From Tetragonia tetragonoides (lineage: Eukaryota > Streptophyta > Magnoliopsida > Caryophyllales > Aizoaceae), in contig CM076142.1 in assembly GCA_038025085.1 (NCBI GenBank), forward strand, positions 7,476,501 through 7,540,500: DNA of 64,000 nucleotides. The letters are read 5' to 3'. Below, piece after piece: positions 1 to 10,884 of this stretch. Both the position numbers and the translations under genes were made by a program. Under the pieces are notes generated by a model. The model was given only the letters and a program-made list of their open reading frames with translations. It was not told where the DNA came from and did no database searches. Positions within the stretch are counted from its first letter, which is position 1. Each line of letters opens with the position of its first letter.

Positions 1-600
1 GATAAGTGACCTCGAGTGTCTCTAATGTCCCCTAGAGGTGTTCTGTGCATTGTGGTGCGAAAATATCCACAATTGTTCCGGGCTTCCCGGATGCCAAAAA
101 AACGTGGATTATAGCCATCTTTTTCGGCTTCCGGATGTCGTTTTTGTCCAAAGTTCTCCGAGTAATCTATCATGACCCTAAAGGATCCTCGGTGCCCCAG
201 GAGGGTCATCCGGATCTCCGAACTTTGGTATCACCCATGCCTTCGGTGTTCCAGTCCTTATTACATTGGTGTCTCGTAAGAACGCCCTAAGCCTACCAGG
301 GACTCGATAAAAGGATCTTGAGGGCCTCTTATGCTCCCCACGGGTGTCCCATGGGATGTGGTACGAAAATATCCTTATTCGTTATGGGCCTTCCGAAAGT
401 CCAAAAAGCGTGGATCCTTGATTTTCGGATTCCCGGGACCCGATTTTCATTTTTGCCCAAACTTCTTCAAAGGGGTCTATCGACTCGTCACCCGAGAGGA
501 CCTCGTGTGCCTCGAGACGGTCATCCGAATCCCCGAACTCTGATTTCACCCATGGGTTATGCGACTTGGGACATGGGACATGGCCACATGTGCCACCTAG
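1..600 (-). repeat. Two units of the ~312-bp satellite-like repeat, inverted relative to the 51-56 kb array
   Basis: Two head-to-tail units about 308 bp apart carry the same landmarks as the large array at 51.3-55.9 kb (the segment beginning GAAAATATCC, the segment around AACGTGGATTATAGCC, and a stretch with CGGATCTCCGAAC), but read on the opposite strand. The first unit is cut by the window edge. The short reading frames here match the short frames seen in the main array and are not considered genes. Confidence 0.8.
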
Positions 601-1531
601 ATTTTGTTTCAATAATTTTTTGATGTAATTAGTTCATTTTGATCCATGGTCTGCTATGATAATCTTTGGTAGAATAACTTTATAATTGAGTATTCTCAAG
701 TTTGTTAATAAAAGGTTAAAATCGTTTTTTAAGCACTCGGTCAGATATAGATCAAAGTTTATTACAGTATGAATAATCATAATAAGTAGAACTATAATGG
801 AACAGACAATGTCATTTAGGGTAGATACTTTAACTTTTATAGAGGCATCACAAGTCAACAAATGACTTTTTATTTTTGTCAAAGGATAATACACGGCCGG
901 TGAATGACTATTACCATGATTGAGGGCATGTATCTGTGCCCCCAACACTTTAATATTTACCCTAAACAAATTAATAGCTAGGTTGCGGATAAACCTCTCC
1001 AAATCCCGCCTTGGTGTTGTTTAAGTTTTATTTACCATTTAATCATAAAATTAGCACCAAAAAAGAAAAAGAAAATTATTACAACAAAGTTATAAGTAAG
1101 ACAACCCATCTACATCACAGGAACATGCACACTAATTATAAGTTAACAAAAGTCTTAACTCACTTCCACTTGGGCCTTGGCACGTTATAAACTATCGTCA
1201 ATTCCAAACCAACTATCTGTTTTTGTTTTTTGAGAAGCTCGCTATCGTCAATTCCAAACCAACTATCTGTTCTTACAACATTGAAGTAGCTAGCTAATTT
1301 ATTGTGATTTTTGTGACCCCTATATTCCATGTCCCTAACGTGCTTGACGGCTAGACTCTTCACTTCTACTTAGACCACAAAAAAGTCAACTTTAAAAGAG
1401 ATTTTGAGATGGATGAAGTATCTAGAAATACTTATATGATACTTTTGGATGCATCTAACACTCCTTTCTAATAACATACACACATTTTCTTAAATACCGT
1501 TTTATAAATTTTGGTGATGTAGGGTTAGTTA
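601..1531. other. AT-rich intergenic DNA, no gene seen
   Basis: No coding frame with recognisable protein similarity. A 50-bp tandem duplication is visible: the segment starting CTATCGTCAATTCC at 1192 recurs at 1242. Confidence 0.6.
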
Positions 1532-2652
1532 TAGGGGTGAGCGCACCTGAATATCTACCGAGTAGAGTACTACTCAAAATTGAATTTTGATTCACTGGTT
1601 CCTATGAAAATATAATTGGTTGATACCGGTCTCTAGTTTTAAGTATTGAAATTAGATCACGAATACCCACCAATTTTTGAGTACTCAGTTCCACATTAAA
1701 ATCCACTTTTATTATTTTCATAATCAAATAATTATATATTTCAATAATAAAAAATTTAATTTTAATATGACAGCTTCAAATATTTATCCAAAAAAACAAA
1801 ACAAATTTAAAATTAAATATTACGATCCAAACACTCAACATGGTAAAATAATATTTAAATAACGAATACAATCATTAATATTACAAATACAATCATTAAA
1901 TCACTAAAATTACAAAGATAATTTTTTAAACCACTAATATTAGTAGAAAACCACCATCTTTTGTTTCTAATGACGAAAAATTATTTAGTTATTTTACACT
2001 TTGTACCCAACCGGTTCCGCTTGCGAAAAGTTAAGAATCAGAATTGAAATAAGTTGGTACATAACCAACCGATTTCTGTTTAAGAATCGGAATTAGAATA
2101 AGTTGGTACCAATTCTTACTTTTGGGATTTAGAATTGAATCATCAAACCAGTTCAAATAATTATATATTTCAATAATAAAAAATTTAATTTTAGTAGGAC
2201 AGCTTCAAATATTTATCCAAAAAAACAAAACAAATTTAAAATTAAATATTACGATCCAAACACTCAACATGGTAAAATAATATTTAAATAACGAATACAA
2301 TCATTAATATTACAAATGCAATCATTAAATCACTAAAATTACAAAGATAATTTTTTAAACCACTAATATTAGTAGAAAACCACCATCTTTTGTTTCTAAT
2401 GATGAAAAATTATTTAATTATTTTACCCTTTGTACCCAACCGGTTCCGTTTGCGAAAAGTTAAGAATCAGAATTGGAATAAGTTGGTACATAACCAACCG
2501 ATTTCTATTTAAGAATCGGAATTAGAATAAGTTGGTACCAATTCTTACTTTTGAGATTTAGAATTGAATCATCAAACCAGTTTTGGAACCAGCGTTTGTT
2601 TGGTTCCAAAGCGATTCCGATATTGGGGACCCGAAATTTCTAATCATCCCTA
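1532..2652. mobile_element. Non-autonomous element with TAGGGGTGAG/CATCCCTA ends and an internal 429-bp tandem duplication
   Basis: The left end reads TAGGGGTGAGC and the right end CATCCCTA, the termini also seen in the hAT-like elements at 15.7, 16.5 and 32.9 kb. The flanks share AGTTAT (1527-1532 and 2652-2657), so a full 8-bp target duplication is not proven. Inside, 1725-2153 is repeated almost identically at 2154-2582. Degenerate subterminal motifs rich in AACCGGTTCC and AAGAATCGGAATT mark it as the same structural class. No transposase frame is present. Confidence 0.65.
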
Positions 2653-3255
2653 GTTATGAACAAATATGTCTGAGCACCCAAATACTTGCAAAGGGTGTTA
2701 CGAAGTTGTTTGATGTCTATTGTCTAATAATAGGGAAATTTTGAAGAGACTATACTACCCCTCAAAAAAAATAAAAAGGATCATACAATTGGTATAGATT
2801 CTATAGAATACCTTTACGAAACTTGAGTGAACCTTCCTTCCTTTCATTTTGTGCACTGGAAAACCGTTCAGATGAAGAGCAACGAAAGATAAGCAAAAGA
2901 GAATCTGACTTCTGGTAATTTCTCTGTAGTATCAAGCATGCTAATATTACCTTTTTAGTAAGTAACTATTCTATGGCAATTATAAACCCATCTTTGAATA
3001 AGCCGGAAAGTCAAACCTTGCTTACATCATATCATAATCGAAATCCAATAGGGCGAATATAAACCCATCTTAATTCTTGGCTACATCTAAGAGGAGTCAA
3101 CTTGGCTACACCCACAATGAAGTAGTGGTTGTCCAAGAATAAAGAGTGGGTGTCCAAAAACAAAGTCTACTACATTTTGAAAAAAATTTAAAATTTAAAA
3201 AAATAAAAATCATTGCTATCATAGTCGTGAGAGGGTGTGGCCAAGTTGGCTACAC
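2653..3255. other. Intergenic DNA, no gene seen
   Basis: AT-rich sequence without a supported gene. Short inverted words (CAACTTGGCTACACCC near 3107 and CCAAGTTGGCTACACTTAG near 3241) may be the ends of another degraded element. Confidence 0.4.
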
Positions 3256-3258
3256 TTA

Positions 3259-3553
3259 GGCCTCGTTTACTAGCTTGCAATCAAATGTAATGTAATGCAA
3301 TCATTTTGTAGAGTAAATGTGGGGTGAAAAGTGAAGGAGTGGGATGAGAGGAATGGAAAAAGTGGGGTTGATTGCATCATTCAATGTAATCACAATTGCT
3401 CAACTTTTCCTTTGTAATGGTGATTACTTTGAATGATGTAATCAACCTCACTTTTCCTATCTCCTTCCTCCCCCTCCTTTATTTTCCACCTTACAACTAC
3501 CCTATAAAATAATTGCATTGCAAGCATTTGATTACAAGGTAGTAAACACCACC
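3259..3553. mobile_element. PIF/Harbinger-like (Tourist) MITE, 295 bp
   Basis: Long imperfect terminal inverted repeats: left GGCCTCGTTTACTAGC continuing to a CAATCAAATG word; right CATTTGATTACAAGG running to AAACACCACC. They are flanked by TTA target duplications at 3256-3258 and 3554-3556. TTA/TAA duplications with GGCC/GGTG ends are typical of Tourist elements. Internal sequence is non-coding. Confidence 0.8.
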
Positions 3554-4064
3554 TTAGATATAGTGAAGAACCATTGATAAAGCCTTCTAAAATTCGAACC
3601 ACCTTCTTCTATATATTGATTTTCCCTCTTTTTAAAATTAGTACATCCTTTTGAAAGTCTCATAGTTATTAAGGGATTTTATGCGTTTGCTACATTTATG
3701 CTCCATCAAAGCTTCAATTTGATTTTTGTTGGAAGAAAAAAAAAACTTCAATTTGATTTTTGTTGGAAAACAATTCTATATTTTAACTTCACTGGTTTTC
3801 TTTGGGAAATTGTTTAATTAATTGCTTGACGATATTGTAGACACTAACAACTCCAAGCACCAAAACTTTGGGTAACAACCGTTGATGGAGAGAAGTTAAG
3901 GATGTACTTATAGTTGATTAGCACAAAACAAAAAGAACATTAAAGAAACGAATATAGGAGTGGACGGCTTGGCCGGAATAAAATAGGGGTCGGATAATAT
4001 CGTGCTAAATACAGCCGAGTACGTACAAAAATCTACAGAGTGGACGAGTAATAGTTAGTTGATT
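3554..4064. other. Intergenic DNA, no gene seen
   Basis: AT-rich. A short tandem duplication CTTCAATTTGATTTTTGTTG occurs at about 3712 and 3748. No supported gene. Confidence 0.5.
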
Positions 4065-4930
4065 TAGGTGTTACTCTCTTCACCTTCTTTTTAATGAACT
4101 TATCGGCACACAAAACTGAACTAAACTGAATTTTACTGAACAAAATTGAATTTTATTGGACTGAACTGCAATTTACTTAATCGCACACTTTTTTACTGAA
4201 TCAGTAATAAGGAAGAGTAAAACTCAACTTATTTTTATTGAACTGAAATTACTTTTACTGAACTGAACTTCTTATGACTAAGAGCCTGTTCTCCTCAACT
4301 TCCCCCTGAAGTATTCAGTATAATTCAGTTCAGTTCAGTAAAATTCAGTTCAGTTCAGTAAAAAGAAGTTCAGTTCAGAAAAATTCAGTAGAGTCGGTAA
4401 ATCAAAGAGCAAATTTACTCTTTGTAATTGTAGATTCAATAAAAATAAGTTCAGTTCAGTAAATTTCAGTTCAGTTCAGTATTGTGCAGATAAGTTCAGT
4501 AAAAAGAAGGTGAAGAGAACATGCCCTAAGGCTCCGTTTGATTCACCTGGATAAAACTGATCTGAACTGAACTGAACTGAACTGATATGAAATGAACTGA
4601 ACTTAACTTAATTGATTTTTTGAACTTGACCGTTAACCATTTAAAATTCGTCCAAACATAGTCAATATTGGACTCATTTGAAAGTATGCTTTGAGATCTT
4701 CCGATGACATAATTTTCATCATGAAGTTATTTCGGAATAAAAAGTTATATGAGTAATAAAGTTACACATGAACTGAACTGAACTGAACTGAACTGGATTG
4801 AACTAAACTGAACTGAATTTAAGTAAAATTAAGGTGAACCAAACAGAGCCTAAGTTGAAGTGAATTTTACTCAACTGAACTGAATTTTACTAAAAACTTT
4901 ATGTAGAAGTTGAAGAGAACATGACCTTAG
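4065..4930. mobile_element. Composite of foldback MITEs rich in CAGTTCAGTT motifs
   Basis: The left border around TCTCTTCACCTTCTTTTTA pairs with AAAAAGAAGGTGAAGAGA near 4500-4517. A second set, CTGTTCTCCTCAACTTCC at ~4286, pairs with GAAGTTGAAGAGAACATG near 4905-4922. The interior consists of runs of TTCAGTTCAGT on both strands, so single-stranded DNA would fold extensively. At least three insertion events seem superimposed; their exact order is inferred. It contains the cleanly bounded element at 4530-4850. Confidence 0.6.
4530..4850. mobile_element. PIF/Harbinger-like MITE nested in the 4.1-4.9 kb cluster
   Basis: Terminal inverted repeats GGCTCCGTTTGATTCACC and GGTGAACCAAACAGAGCC, with a TAA duplication on both sides (4527-4529, 4851-4853). 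The interior carries CTGAACTGAACTGAA runs. The same family recurs at 17,192-17,828. No coding capacity. Confidence 0.85.
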
Positions 4931-5195
4931 GCTATGTACTTCACAACTCGAACATTCAATTCAGTGTAGTTTATAAGCTCTTTATCACTTAGATAACTTT
5001 TTATTATGAAATAAATTTATAATGATAACTATGCAATTGGAAAGATTTCAAAGCATACTTTCAAATGAGTCCAACAATAAATATGTTTGGACGAGTTTTA
5101 AATGGCTAAATGTTAAGTTAAAATAATCAATTAAGTTAAGTTCAGCTCATTTCAGTTTTTAGTTTTTCCTAACTAAAAAGAACAGAGCCTTTGTT
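4931..5195 (-). repeat. Inverted, diverged partner of the 4.6-4.8 kb MITE interior
   Basis: The stretch reading CAAAGCATACTTTCAAATG, then ATGTTTGGACGAGTTTTAAA, is the reverse complement of the interior at 4640-4700. This indicates a second element of the same family in opposite orientation, ending near ACAGAGCC at about 5187. Confidence 0.55.
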
Positions 5196-5244
5196 TGTGC
5201 TTTAACATAAGATACTACTCCGTATATTACACCATTTTATAAAC

Positions 5245-5600
5245 AAGAGTAGCCTAATGGTTATGACTTGAGTTAAGGCCCTGTTCTCTTCAACGGAATG
5301 GTGCGGAACGGTGAGGAACGGATTGGAACGGAACGGAACGACGCGGCGCAGATAATTCAAAAATATGTGAGACAAAATAAAGTACAGAATGCAGAACGGA
5401 ACGAATTGAAACGGAACAAAACGAAACAGAATGCAACCTAAAATCAACGAAAAGAACAAGGCCTTAGTGTGATTCCCTCCCCACCCAAGGTTAAATCCCA
5501 TTTGAGGGGAGAATTTTGCTTTCCCTTGTTTCCCTTTCCGTCTTCTTGCTTGCCTCCCTAAGTATTGGGTTAGGCCTTGAGATATAATAGCCTCCAAAAG
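5245..5600 (+). mobile_element. Candidate SINE (tRNA-like head) split by a MITE
   Basis: A box A-like word TAGCCTAATGGTTATGACT (5250-5268) and a box B-like word AGGTTAAATCCC (5488-5499) would sit at tRNA-head spacing if the 188-bp element at 5276-5463 were absent. Outer borders are not defined. The SINE reading depends on the two boxes alone. Confidence 0.4.
5276..5463. mobile_element. MITE of the GGCCCTGTTCT family, 188 bp
   Basis: Ends AGGCCCTGTTCTCTTCAACG and CGAAAAGAACAAGGCC, flanked by TTA on both sides (5273-5275 and 5464-5466), consistent with PIF/Harbinger. The interior is a run of GGAACGGAACG motifs. Relatives lie at 7,914-8,149 and 49,224-49,364. Confidence 0.75.
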
Positions 5601-6047
5601 AGTCCATATGTTCTTAAAATATAAATAATAATACAAAAAAGTTTTTTTTGACAAAAATATAATCACCCCTAAGTGGCCCCGTATTCATCAAAACAACATT
5701 AACTTAACAATTTGCCAAAAGAAAAATCACCCCTAAATATATTTTCGTCTATAAATCAACGCCCTAAACACTTTTCTTTCATCTTTCTGTTACATTTATA
5801 TATATATTTATCATTTTACCTGTACTATAAGATTTCAAAATGATTTTATTGTCTAAATAATATATATAATGTACTTGAGTGTTTTAGAACTATAATTCAT
5901 TGTTTGGTTATATGTTAGATTATTATCATAATTAAACTTGAATTAATGTAATAATCTTAAAATTCAAAATAGTGGGTAAATGTGTAACATTGTATCAACA
6001 GAGACTTGACGAAAAAATTAAATGGCTAGGGGTAGTTTATTTTATTA

Positions 6048-6292
6048 GGGTGCGTTCTTTAGAGGTTAAACGATCAGTTCAGTTCAGTTCAACTATCAAT
6101 TCAGTGATTTCCATTTCAAATAAGTGATGTTCAGTTCAGTTCAGTGGTGCAGAGTTCAGAAACATATATTTTTTTTGTTTCACCTATCAAGTTAATTGTG
6201 TTAAATTCAATTTAGTGGTGTCCAGTTTAGTTCAATGGTGTCCAATTCAGTTTAGTTCATTTCTGATAACTTCAACTCTAAAGAACGCATCC
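6048..6292. mobile_element. MITE with GGGTGCGTTCTTTAGAG ends
   Basis: Left GGGTGCGTTCTTTAGAG and right CTCTAAAGAACGCATCC form a 17-bp inverted repeat with one mismatch. TTA duplications lie at 6045-6047 and 6293-6295. The interior has AGTTCAGTTCAGTTCA motifs. Non-coding. Confidence 0.85.
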
Positions 6293-6295
6293 TTA

Positions 6296-7910
6296 ACCTA
6301 AAATAAAAAGGCATATAGGTGGTTTAGTGCAATAAACTCTTATATGGTAAACCAATAATACCATACAACTATGCATTAATGTCAATTTTCTGATATTTCA
6401 GTAACACCACCTGAATATGTTACCCTCTAATATACCCTTGAAAATAGGGAAGTGGTTTTGAAGTATTTTATAAAAGAAAAAAGAAAAAAATTAGTTTAAA
6501 AAAATCCTATTGGTTGGGTCACACCACATAAGCAAATAAGTAATTTATTACTGAAACACTAGAAATTTTTTCGTAAAGATTAGTTTGCGATTCATTGTGA
6601 AACTTCCAAGAACTTTGGTTCACCAGATTAAGAGAAATAGAAAGAAGAGAGACAAGCAAAAAGGGTGCTGATCCAAATTCAAGACCTTTCTTTACAACTT
6701 ACAACGGACATACACATACACACAACAATCAATCCCTAAATTAAAAATTGAAAACACGGAGAGAAGTGAAAAAAGAGAGGAGGGAGAAAATTAGTCAATC
6801 CCTAGTTGATTTGACTAGGATTATCCTCTCCCACTCCAGGAGATGAATTAGATTTTTGTTGTTGTTGAGGGGGAGGAGATGAACTATATGTCTAGATTGA
6901 GCAAGAGGAAGGACAAAATTACAGATGTCATACAATTTTTTTTGTTGTTGTTGCAAAGGTGTCATAAATGACATATGGACGGACAACAACAATAATTAAC
7001 ACTTTGCAAATTTAATGAAATAGATATCAGTTCGAAGATGAATATTGTCGAATGAGTTTAGAGTAGTGAATAGCATAATATGACTCATTTTATACAGACC
7101 ATATTCGACTCTCACAATAACCTAAAATTGAGTTTCATTACCTTAAAAAAAAGTGGCTTTCTTGCAATTAAAAAAAGAAAGGTCTCTCTCATTGATAGAG
7201 CATGTAATAATGCAAGTAAAGATGACGCGAAAGAAGTGAAAATAATTTACACAATTTTAATGTCTAATGGAATTAGGTGAAAAACAAGAAGGCAATAAAT
7301 CTTTTTTTTTTTTAGGAAACCGCCCCCAACTGTGAGTCTGTGACACTTAACTTTTTTTGATGGATAAAACAATCGACTCTAGAGTGTGGACACAACATTG
7401 ATCATAAAAATATGTAATAAAAAAGGATCACTTACTTCCCATGGTTGAACGCGAGGCAAACCATAAGCTACCTTATTAACAAACGACCCTAATATGCTAC
7501 TTAACTTAAGAACGAAATTGAAGACATCCTCTACTACCAAAACAAGAATATTAGAACTACAATATAAAAACTTGAATCCAAAGCATTAAATAAACCTAGA
7601 TTATTCATTACTACCAAAACACTTATAGGTAAAAAATAAATTGAATAAGAAATTTAACAACGAGATGGGGTGTACATTATTATCCACTTACTTAGTTATT
7701 GATTTCGTTTAGTGTAATGATTTATTTTTTCACTCACATATTACTATTTACTTTAGTGCAGTGAAAAAGAACACACTAATATTATACTAATAACCTTAAG
7801 AATATTGCCCTTGATTTGAAAGTTTTCCGAGCTATGTTATATTTTCCCTTCTAGAAGGAAAAATTGGGTATAGTAATCCTATTACATTTGAGAAAGCTAG
7901 TTGCATACTT
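6296..7910. other. Intergenic DNA, no gene seen
   Basis: AT-rich with short poly-A/T tracts and only short, low-complexity reading frames. No domain, splice structure or repeat boundary could be supported. Confidence 0.5.
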
Positions 7911-7913
7911 TTA

Positions 7914-8149
7914 GGCCCTGCTTTTTTCGTCGTTTCTATGCTGCATTTCGTTCCGTTTTGCATCGCATCGCAATTTCCGTTCCGTTCCGTTCTGCGCCGC
8001 ACCGTAATTTTCGTTCCGTTCCGCACCACACTAGTTATATTTATTATTTCATTCCGTCCCGCGCTGTGATTTCTGTTTCGTTCCGCACCGTAATGCAATT
8101 TTCATTCCGTTTCTCACAATCCCGCATCATTCCGTTGACAAGAAGGGTA
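7914..8149. mobile_element. MITE of the GGCCCTGTTCT family, reversed interior
   Basis: Begins GGCCCTGCTTTTTTCG after TTA (7911-7913) and ends near CCGTTGACAAGAAGGGT. The interior is CCGTTCCGTTC-type repeats, the complement of the GGAACGG runs at 5.3 kb. The right border is approximate. Confidence 0.6.
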
Positions 8150-8389
8150 TTTGCAATTTTGCCTTTCCTCTTTAATTATAACTCAGAAAAAAAAAAAAAA
8201 AAAAAAAAAGAGGACACGTAACTCTACTAGCCTACTAGTGTGTTTGCCTATTTGGAGGATGTTTCCTCGAAGGCCGAACATCATCACCATATATTGCAAC
8301 GAAAAAAACAAAAAAAACAAAAACCAACAACCGGTTAAAATATTGAAGCACCTCTTCCTAAAAAAAAGAAGAAGAAACGGAACAAAGAT

Positions 8390-8452
8390 CCCTACAGGTA
8401 TATTCATACATTACCGCTCCACTGCTTCTCGGTTAATCATCTGTTACATCAG
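8390..8452 (+). other. Putative non-coding first exon of NB-ARC copy 1
   Basis: Ends ACATCAG followed by GTATAATCTC, a usable plant 5' splice site, matching in position the leader-exon ends of copies 2 and 3 (TTTTGAGCAG/GTAAATC, TTTTGATCAG/GTAATC). The predicted intron 8453-9449 ends ATTTACACAG. The exon start is not determined. Assignment is by analogy with the related copies. Confidence 0.45.
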
Positions 8453-8889
8453 GTATAATCTCACTCCTCAGCTTTTCGATTCAGTATCCCTTGTATCTGT
8501 TCATGCTTTGGGAGTATATTGTAGTAGTTTTTTTTTTCTTCTTTGTAAACCCCAGGTAGTTTTTTCTAAAACCCAGGTAGTTTTTGGCTTGATTTTGATA
8601 TTTAGAAGTGCAAAGGCAAAGATTTCTCTGATTAGTGGTCAATAAATGCTAAGTCTGGTTGTTTAAGTAAGTATTTCAAGTTCGACCAATATAAATTGTG
8701 TGTTGGGTGTATAATAGGTTTTAATTTGCTTGAAGTTGAAAATGAACCTGGTTGTAAAAGAATGATGCAGGAACTCCTAAGGCTAAGGGAACCAATTCCC
8801 AATCTTATTTAGGGGAATGGAGGGTTAGGGTTAGTGGGATTGTGTTTTGAGGGAAGACTTGAATTGATGATCCGATGTTTTTGGTGGGA

Positions 8890-9300
8890 TTTGTGTTTTA
8901 AGGTAAGGCTTGCTTTGATATTGAAATGGGTGTGTAGTTGTGTTTTAATGTAAGGATTGCATTGATATTGAAATGGGTGGAGTTGTGTTTTAAGGTAAGG
9001 CTTGTATTTATATTGAAATGAGTGGAGCTTTGTTTTAAGGTAAGACTTGTATTAATATTGAAATGGGTGTGTAGTTGTGTTTTAAGGTACGACTTGTATT
9101 GATATTGAAATGGATGTGTAATTTTGTTTTAAGGTACGACTTGTATTGATATTGAAATGGGTGTGTAGTTGTGTTTTAAGGTACGACTTGTATTGATATT
9201 GAAATGGGTGGAGTTGTTTGGGTACGACTTGTATTGATATTGAAATGGGTGTGGAGTTGTGTTTTAAGGCAGGACTTGTATTGATATTGAATTGGGTGGG
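8890..9300 (+). repeat. ~47-bp minisatellite in the leader intron of NB-ARC copy 1
   Basis: About nine imperfect units built on GTGTTTTAAGGTACGACTTG followed by TATTGATATTGAAATGGG and TGTGTAGTT. Copies 2-4 have only one or two such units before their second exon, so the array expanded in copy 1 from an intron motif shared by the family. Confidence 0.85.
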
Positions 9301-9466
9301 CTGGGAGATTTGTGTTTTGGAGGGAAGGCTTAGATTATACTGTCTTGAGTGATTTGATATTGAATTGGGTGTTTTTGATCTTTTGTGTTTCTAGTGAAGA
9401 CATGTATATAAATCGAATTATTCAATTCGTAACACACTAATTTACACAGGTACTGAAGTCTTCCCT

Positions 9467-10681
9467 ATGTCACCCTTTGCGGGTTTTGAGGGGGTTTTAC
9501 TCAGCATTTGGGCTTACTTAAATGGGGGAGAAGGATCTGAAGAGATTGTACGGAACCTCGAGGATAAAAGCGAGATCTTGAGAGCCACAATGACGGACAT
9601 AAAAAGAGAGTCCTTGTCTAAAAAGGGCCATAAGAGAAAGAGAGAGGATGACGATGACCTTCAGCAGTGGATGACCAAGTGTGAAGTGCTATTGGAGGAA
9701 GAGAATGAAATAAGAGCAGCTGGGACAGATAGGAACTTCCTAAAGTGTGCAAAGATGAGAAAGATTGCTGGCAAAAAGTTTGAGGTTTTGGTAGATCATG
9801 AAGAGAAGTTGAGTAATATTCTTTTCAGAAATGTCTCAGTTGATAAGCGACTCCCTAGACGTGGTAATTATATTCCAGTGAAAGAATTAAGTGGCCAAGC
9901 TGCTTCAACTAATTTGAAGAGACTTCAGGCTATACTGCTGGGTGATAAGGTTGGAAGGATAGCTATTCATGGAATGAAAGGAATTGGTAAAACCTTTTTA
10001 ATGAAGCACCTGCACAACTATGTGCTAAATTGGGTTAATAAGTTTGAAAAGTTTGATTATGTTTTCTGGGTCAGTCTCTCTCATCAGTTTAGTGTCAAGC
10101 ATGTACAAGATGCTGTTGCTGCAGCAGTGATGTGTGATCTCTCTAACACTGATGACTTGTCTTTAAAAGCTAAAGAACTGTCCGACACGCTTGGGGGTCT
10201 TGGAAGAATTGTGCTTTTCATAGATGCTTTACCAGAAGCAAGATTTTCTTTAGAAGAGGTGGGAATTCCAGTTCCTACAGAAGGGAGTATGTCCAAGGTG
10301 GTAGTAACTACTAACTCGGCCTTGGTTTGTCGGATGTTGGACTGTTTTGAAAAAGTCAAGCTTGATCCTCTTCCTGAAGAAGAAGCACACCAGTTGTTCA
10401 TGCGTGAGGCAGGAATGGAGAAGGGAACTGCTTCTAGGATTAATGAAATTGCTAGTGCACTTGCTAAGGAGTGTTGTGGGGTGCCACGAATGATTGTAAA
10501 TGTTGCAACTAGCATTTATGGCTTTGATGACATCCATGAATGGAGAAATGCACTGGTTAAGTTTAAAAGTCCTGTGAAGGAAGATAAAGTTTCAGTTCAG
10601 GTTGTAGTTGATGAACAGAAGCGCAGTTGTAAAGTAGTGAAGAAGGATGTTGTAATAATGTCTGTGCCTTCTGTTGAGTGA
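9467..10681 (+). CDS. NB-ARC protein without LRR (copy 1), coiled-coil-like N-terminus
   Basis: 404 residues, apparently one coding exon; the ATG lies 18 bp into the exon that follows the acceptor at 9449. Residues 1-120 are charged and helix-prone with a basic patch KKGHKRKRED (52-61) that could act as a nuclear signal. The NB-ARC starts near residue 140: Walker A GMKGIGKT (169-176), kinase-2 region RIVLFIDALPEA (247-258), RNBS-B KVVVTTNS (277-284), RNBS-C-like LDPLPEEEAHQLF (299-311), GLPL-like GVPRMI (338-343). It stops before ARC2, so MHD and LRRs are absent. In canonical NLRs kinase-2 reads DD and RNBS-B reads TTR; here these are DA and TTN, so nucleotide hydrolysis or exchange may be altered (inference). 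It is the longest and only CC-containing intact member of the local family. Confidence 0.8.
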   Translation: MSPFAGFEGVLLSIWAYLNGGEGSEEIVRNLEDKSEILRATMTDIKRESLSKKGHKRKREDDDDLQQWMTKCEVLLEEENEIRAAGTDRNFLKCAKMRKIAGKKFEVLVDHEEKLSNILFRNVSVDKRLPRRGNYIPVKELSGQAASTNLKRLQAILLGDKVGRIAIHGMKGIGKTFLMKHLHNYVLNWVNKFEKFDYVFWVSLSHQFSVKHVQDAVAAAVMCDLSNTDDLSLKAKELSDTLGGLGRIVLFIDALPEARFSLEEVGIPVPTEGSMSKVVVTTNSALVCRMLDCFEKVKLDPLPEEEAHQLFMREAGMEKGTASRINEIASALAKECCGVPRMIVNVATSIYGFDDIHEWRNALVKFKSPVKEDKVSVQVVVDEQKRSCKVVKKDVVIMSVPSVE

Positions 10682-10884
10682 GATAACTTCTTACGCTGAT
10701 GGGACTAGATAAGAGGAACAGAATGAAGGATTGCTTCTCAAGGGCAGGTTGCTGATGATCTCCTTACTCAGACGAGTATTTTTGGGCAAAAGAGGCACTT
10801 GATATCTCTGTAAGTTTGTAGTTTTATCTGTTTTACAGAAATCTTCTTCAATGATATTATAGCTGTGACTAGTAATTCGTGATT

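Noticed and set aside
5202..5666. 154-residue minus-strand frame
   Set aside because: It crosses a MITE and SINE-like sequence; composition is driven by GGAACGG repeats.
8151..8645. 164-residue frame through a poly-A tract
   Set aside because: Low-complexity lysine run and no recognisable domain; overlaps the leader exon region of NB-ARC copy 1.
10084..10515. Long minus-strand frames opposite the NB-ARC genes (also 35,101-35,658 and 46,532-47,059)
   Set aside because: They mirror the conserved coding strand in each copy and have no family similarity of their own.
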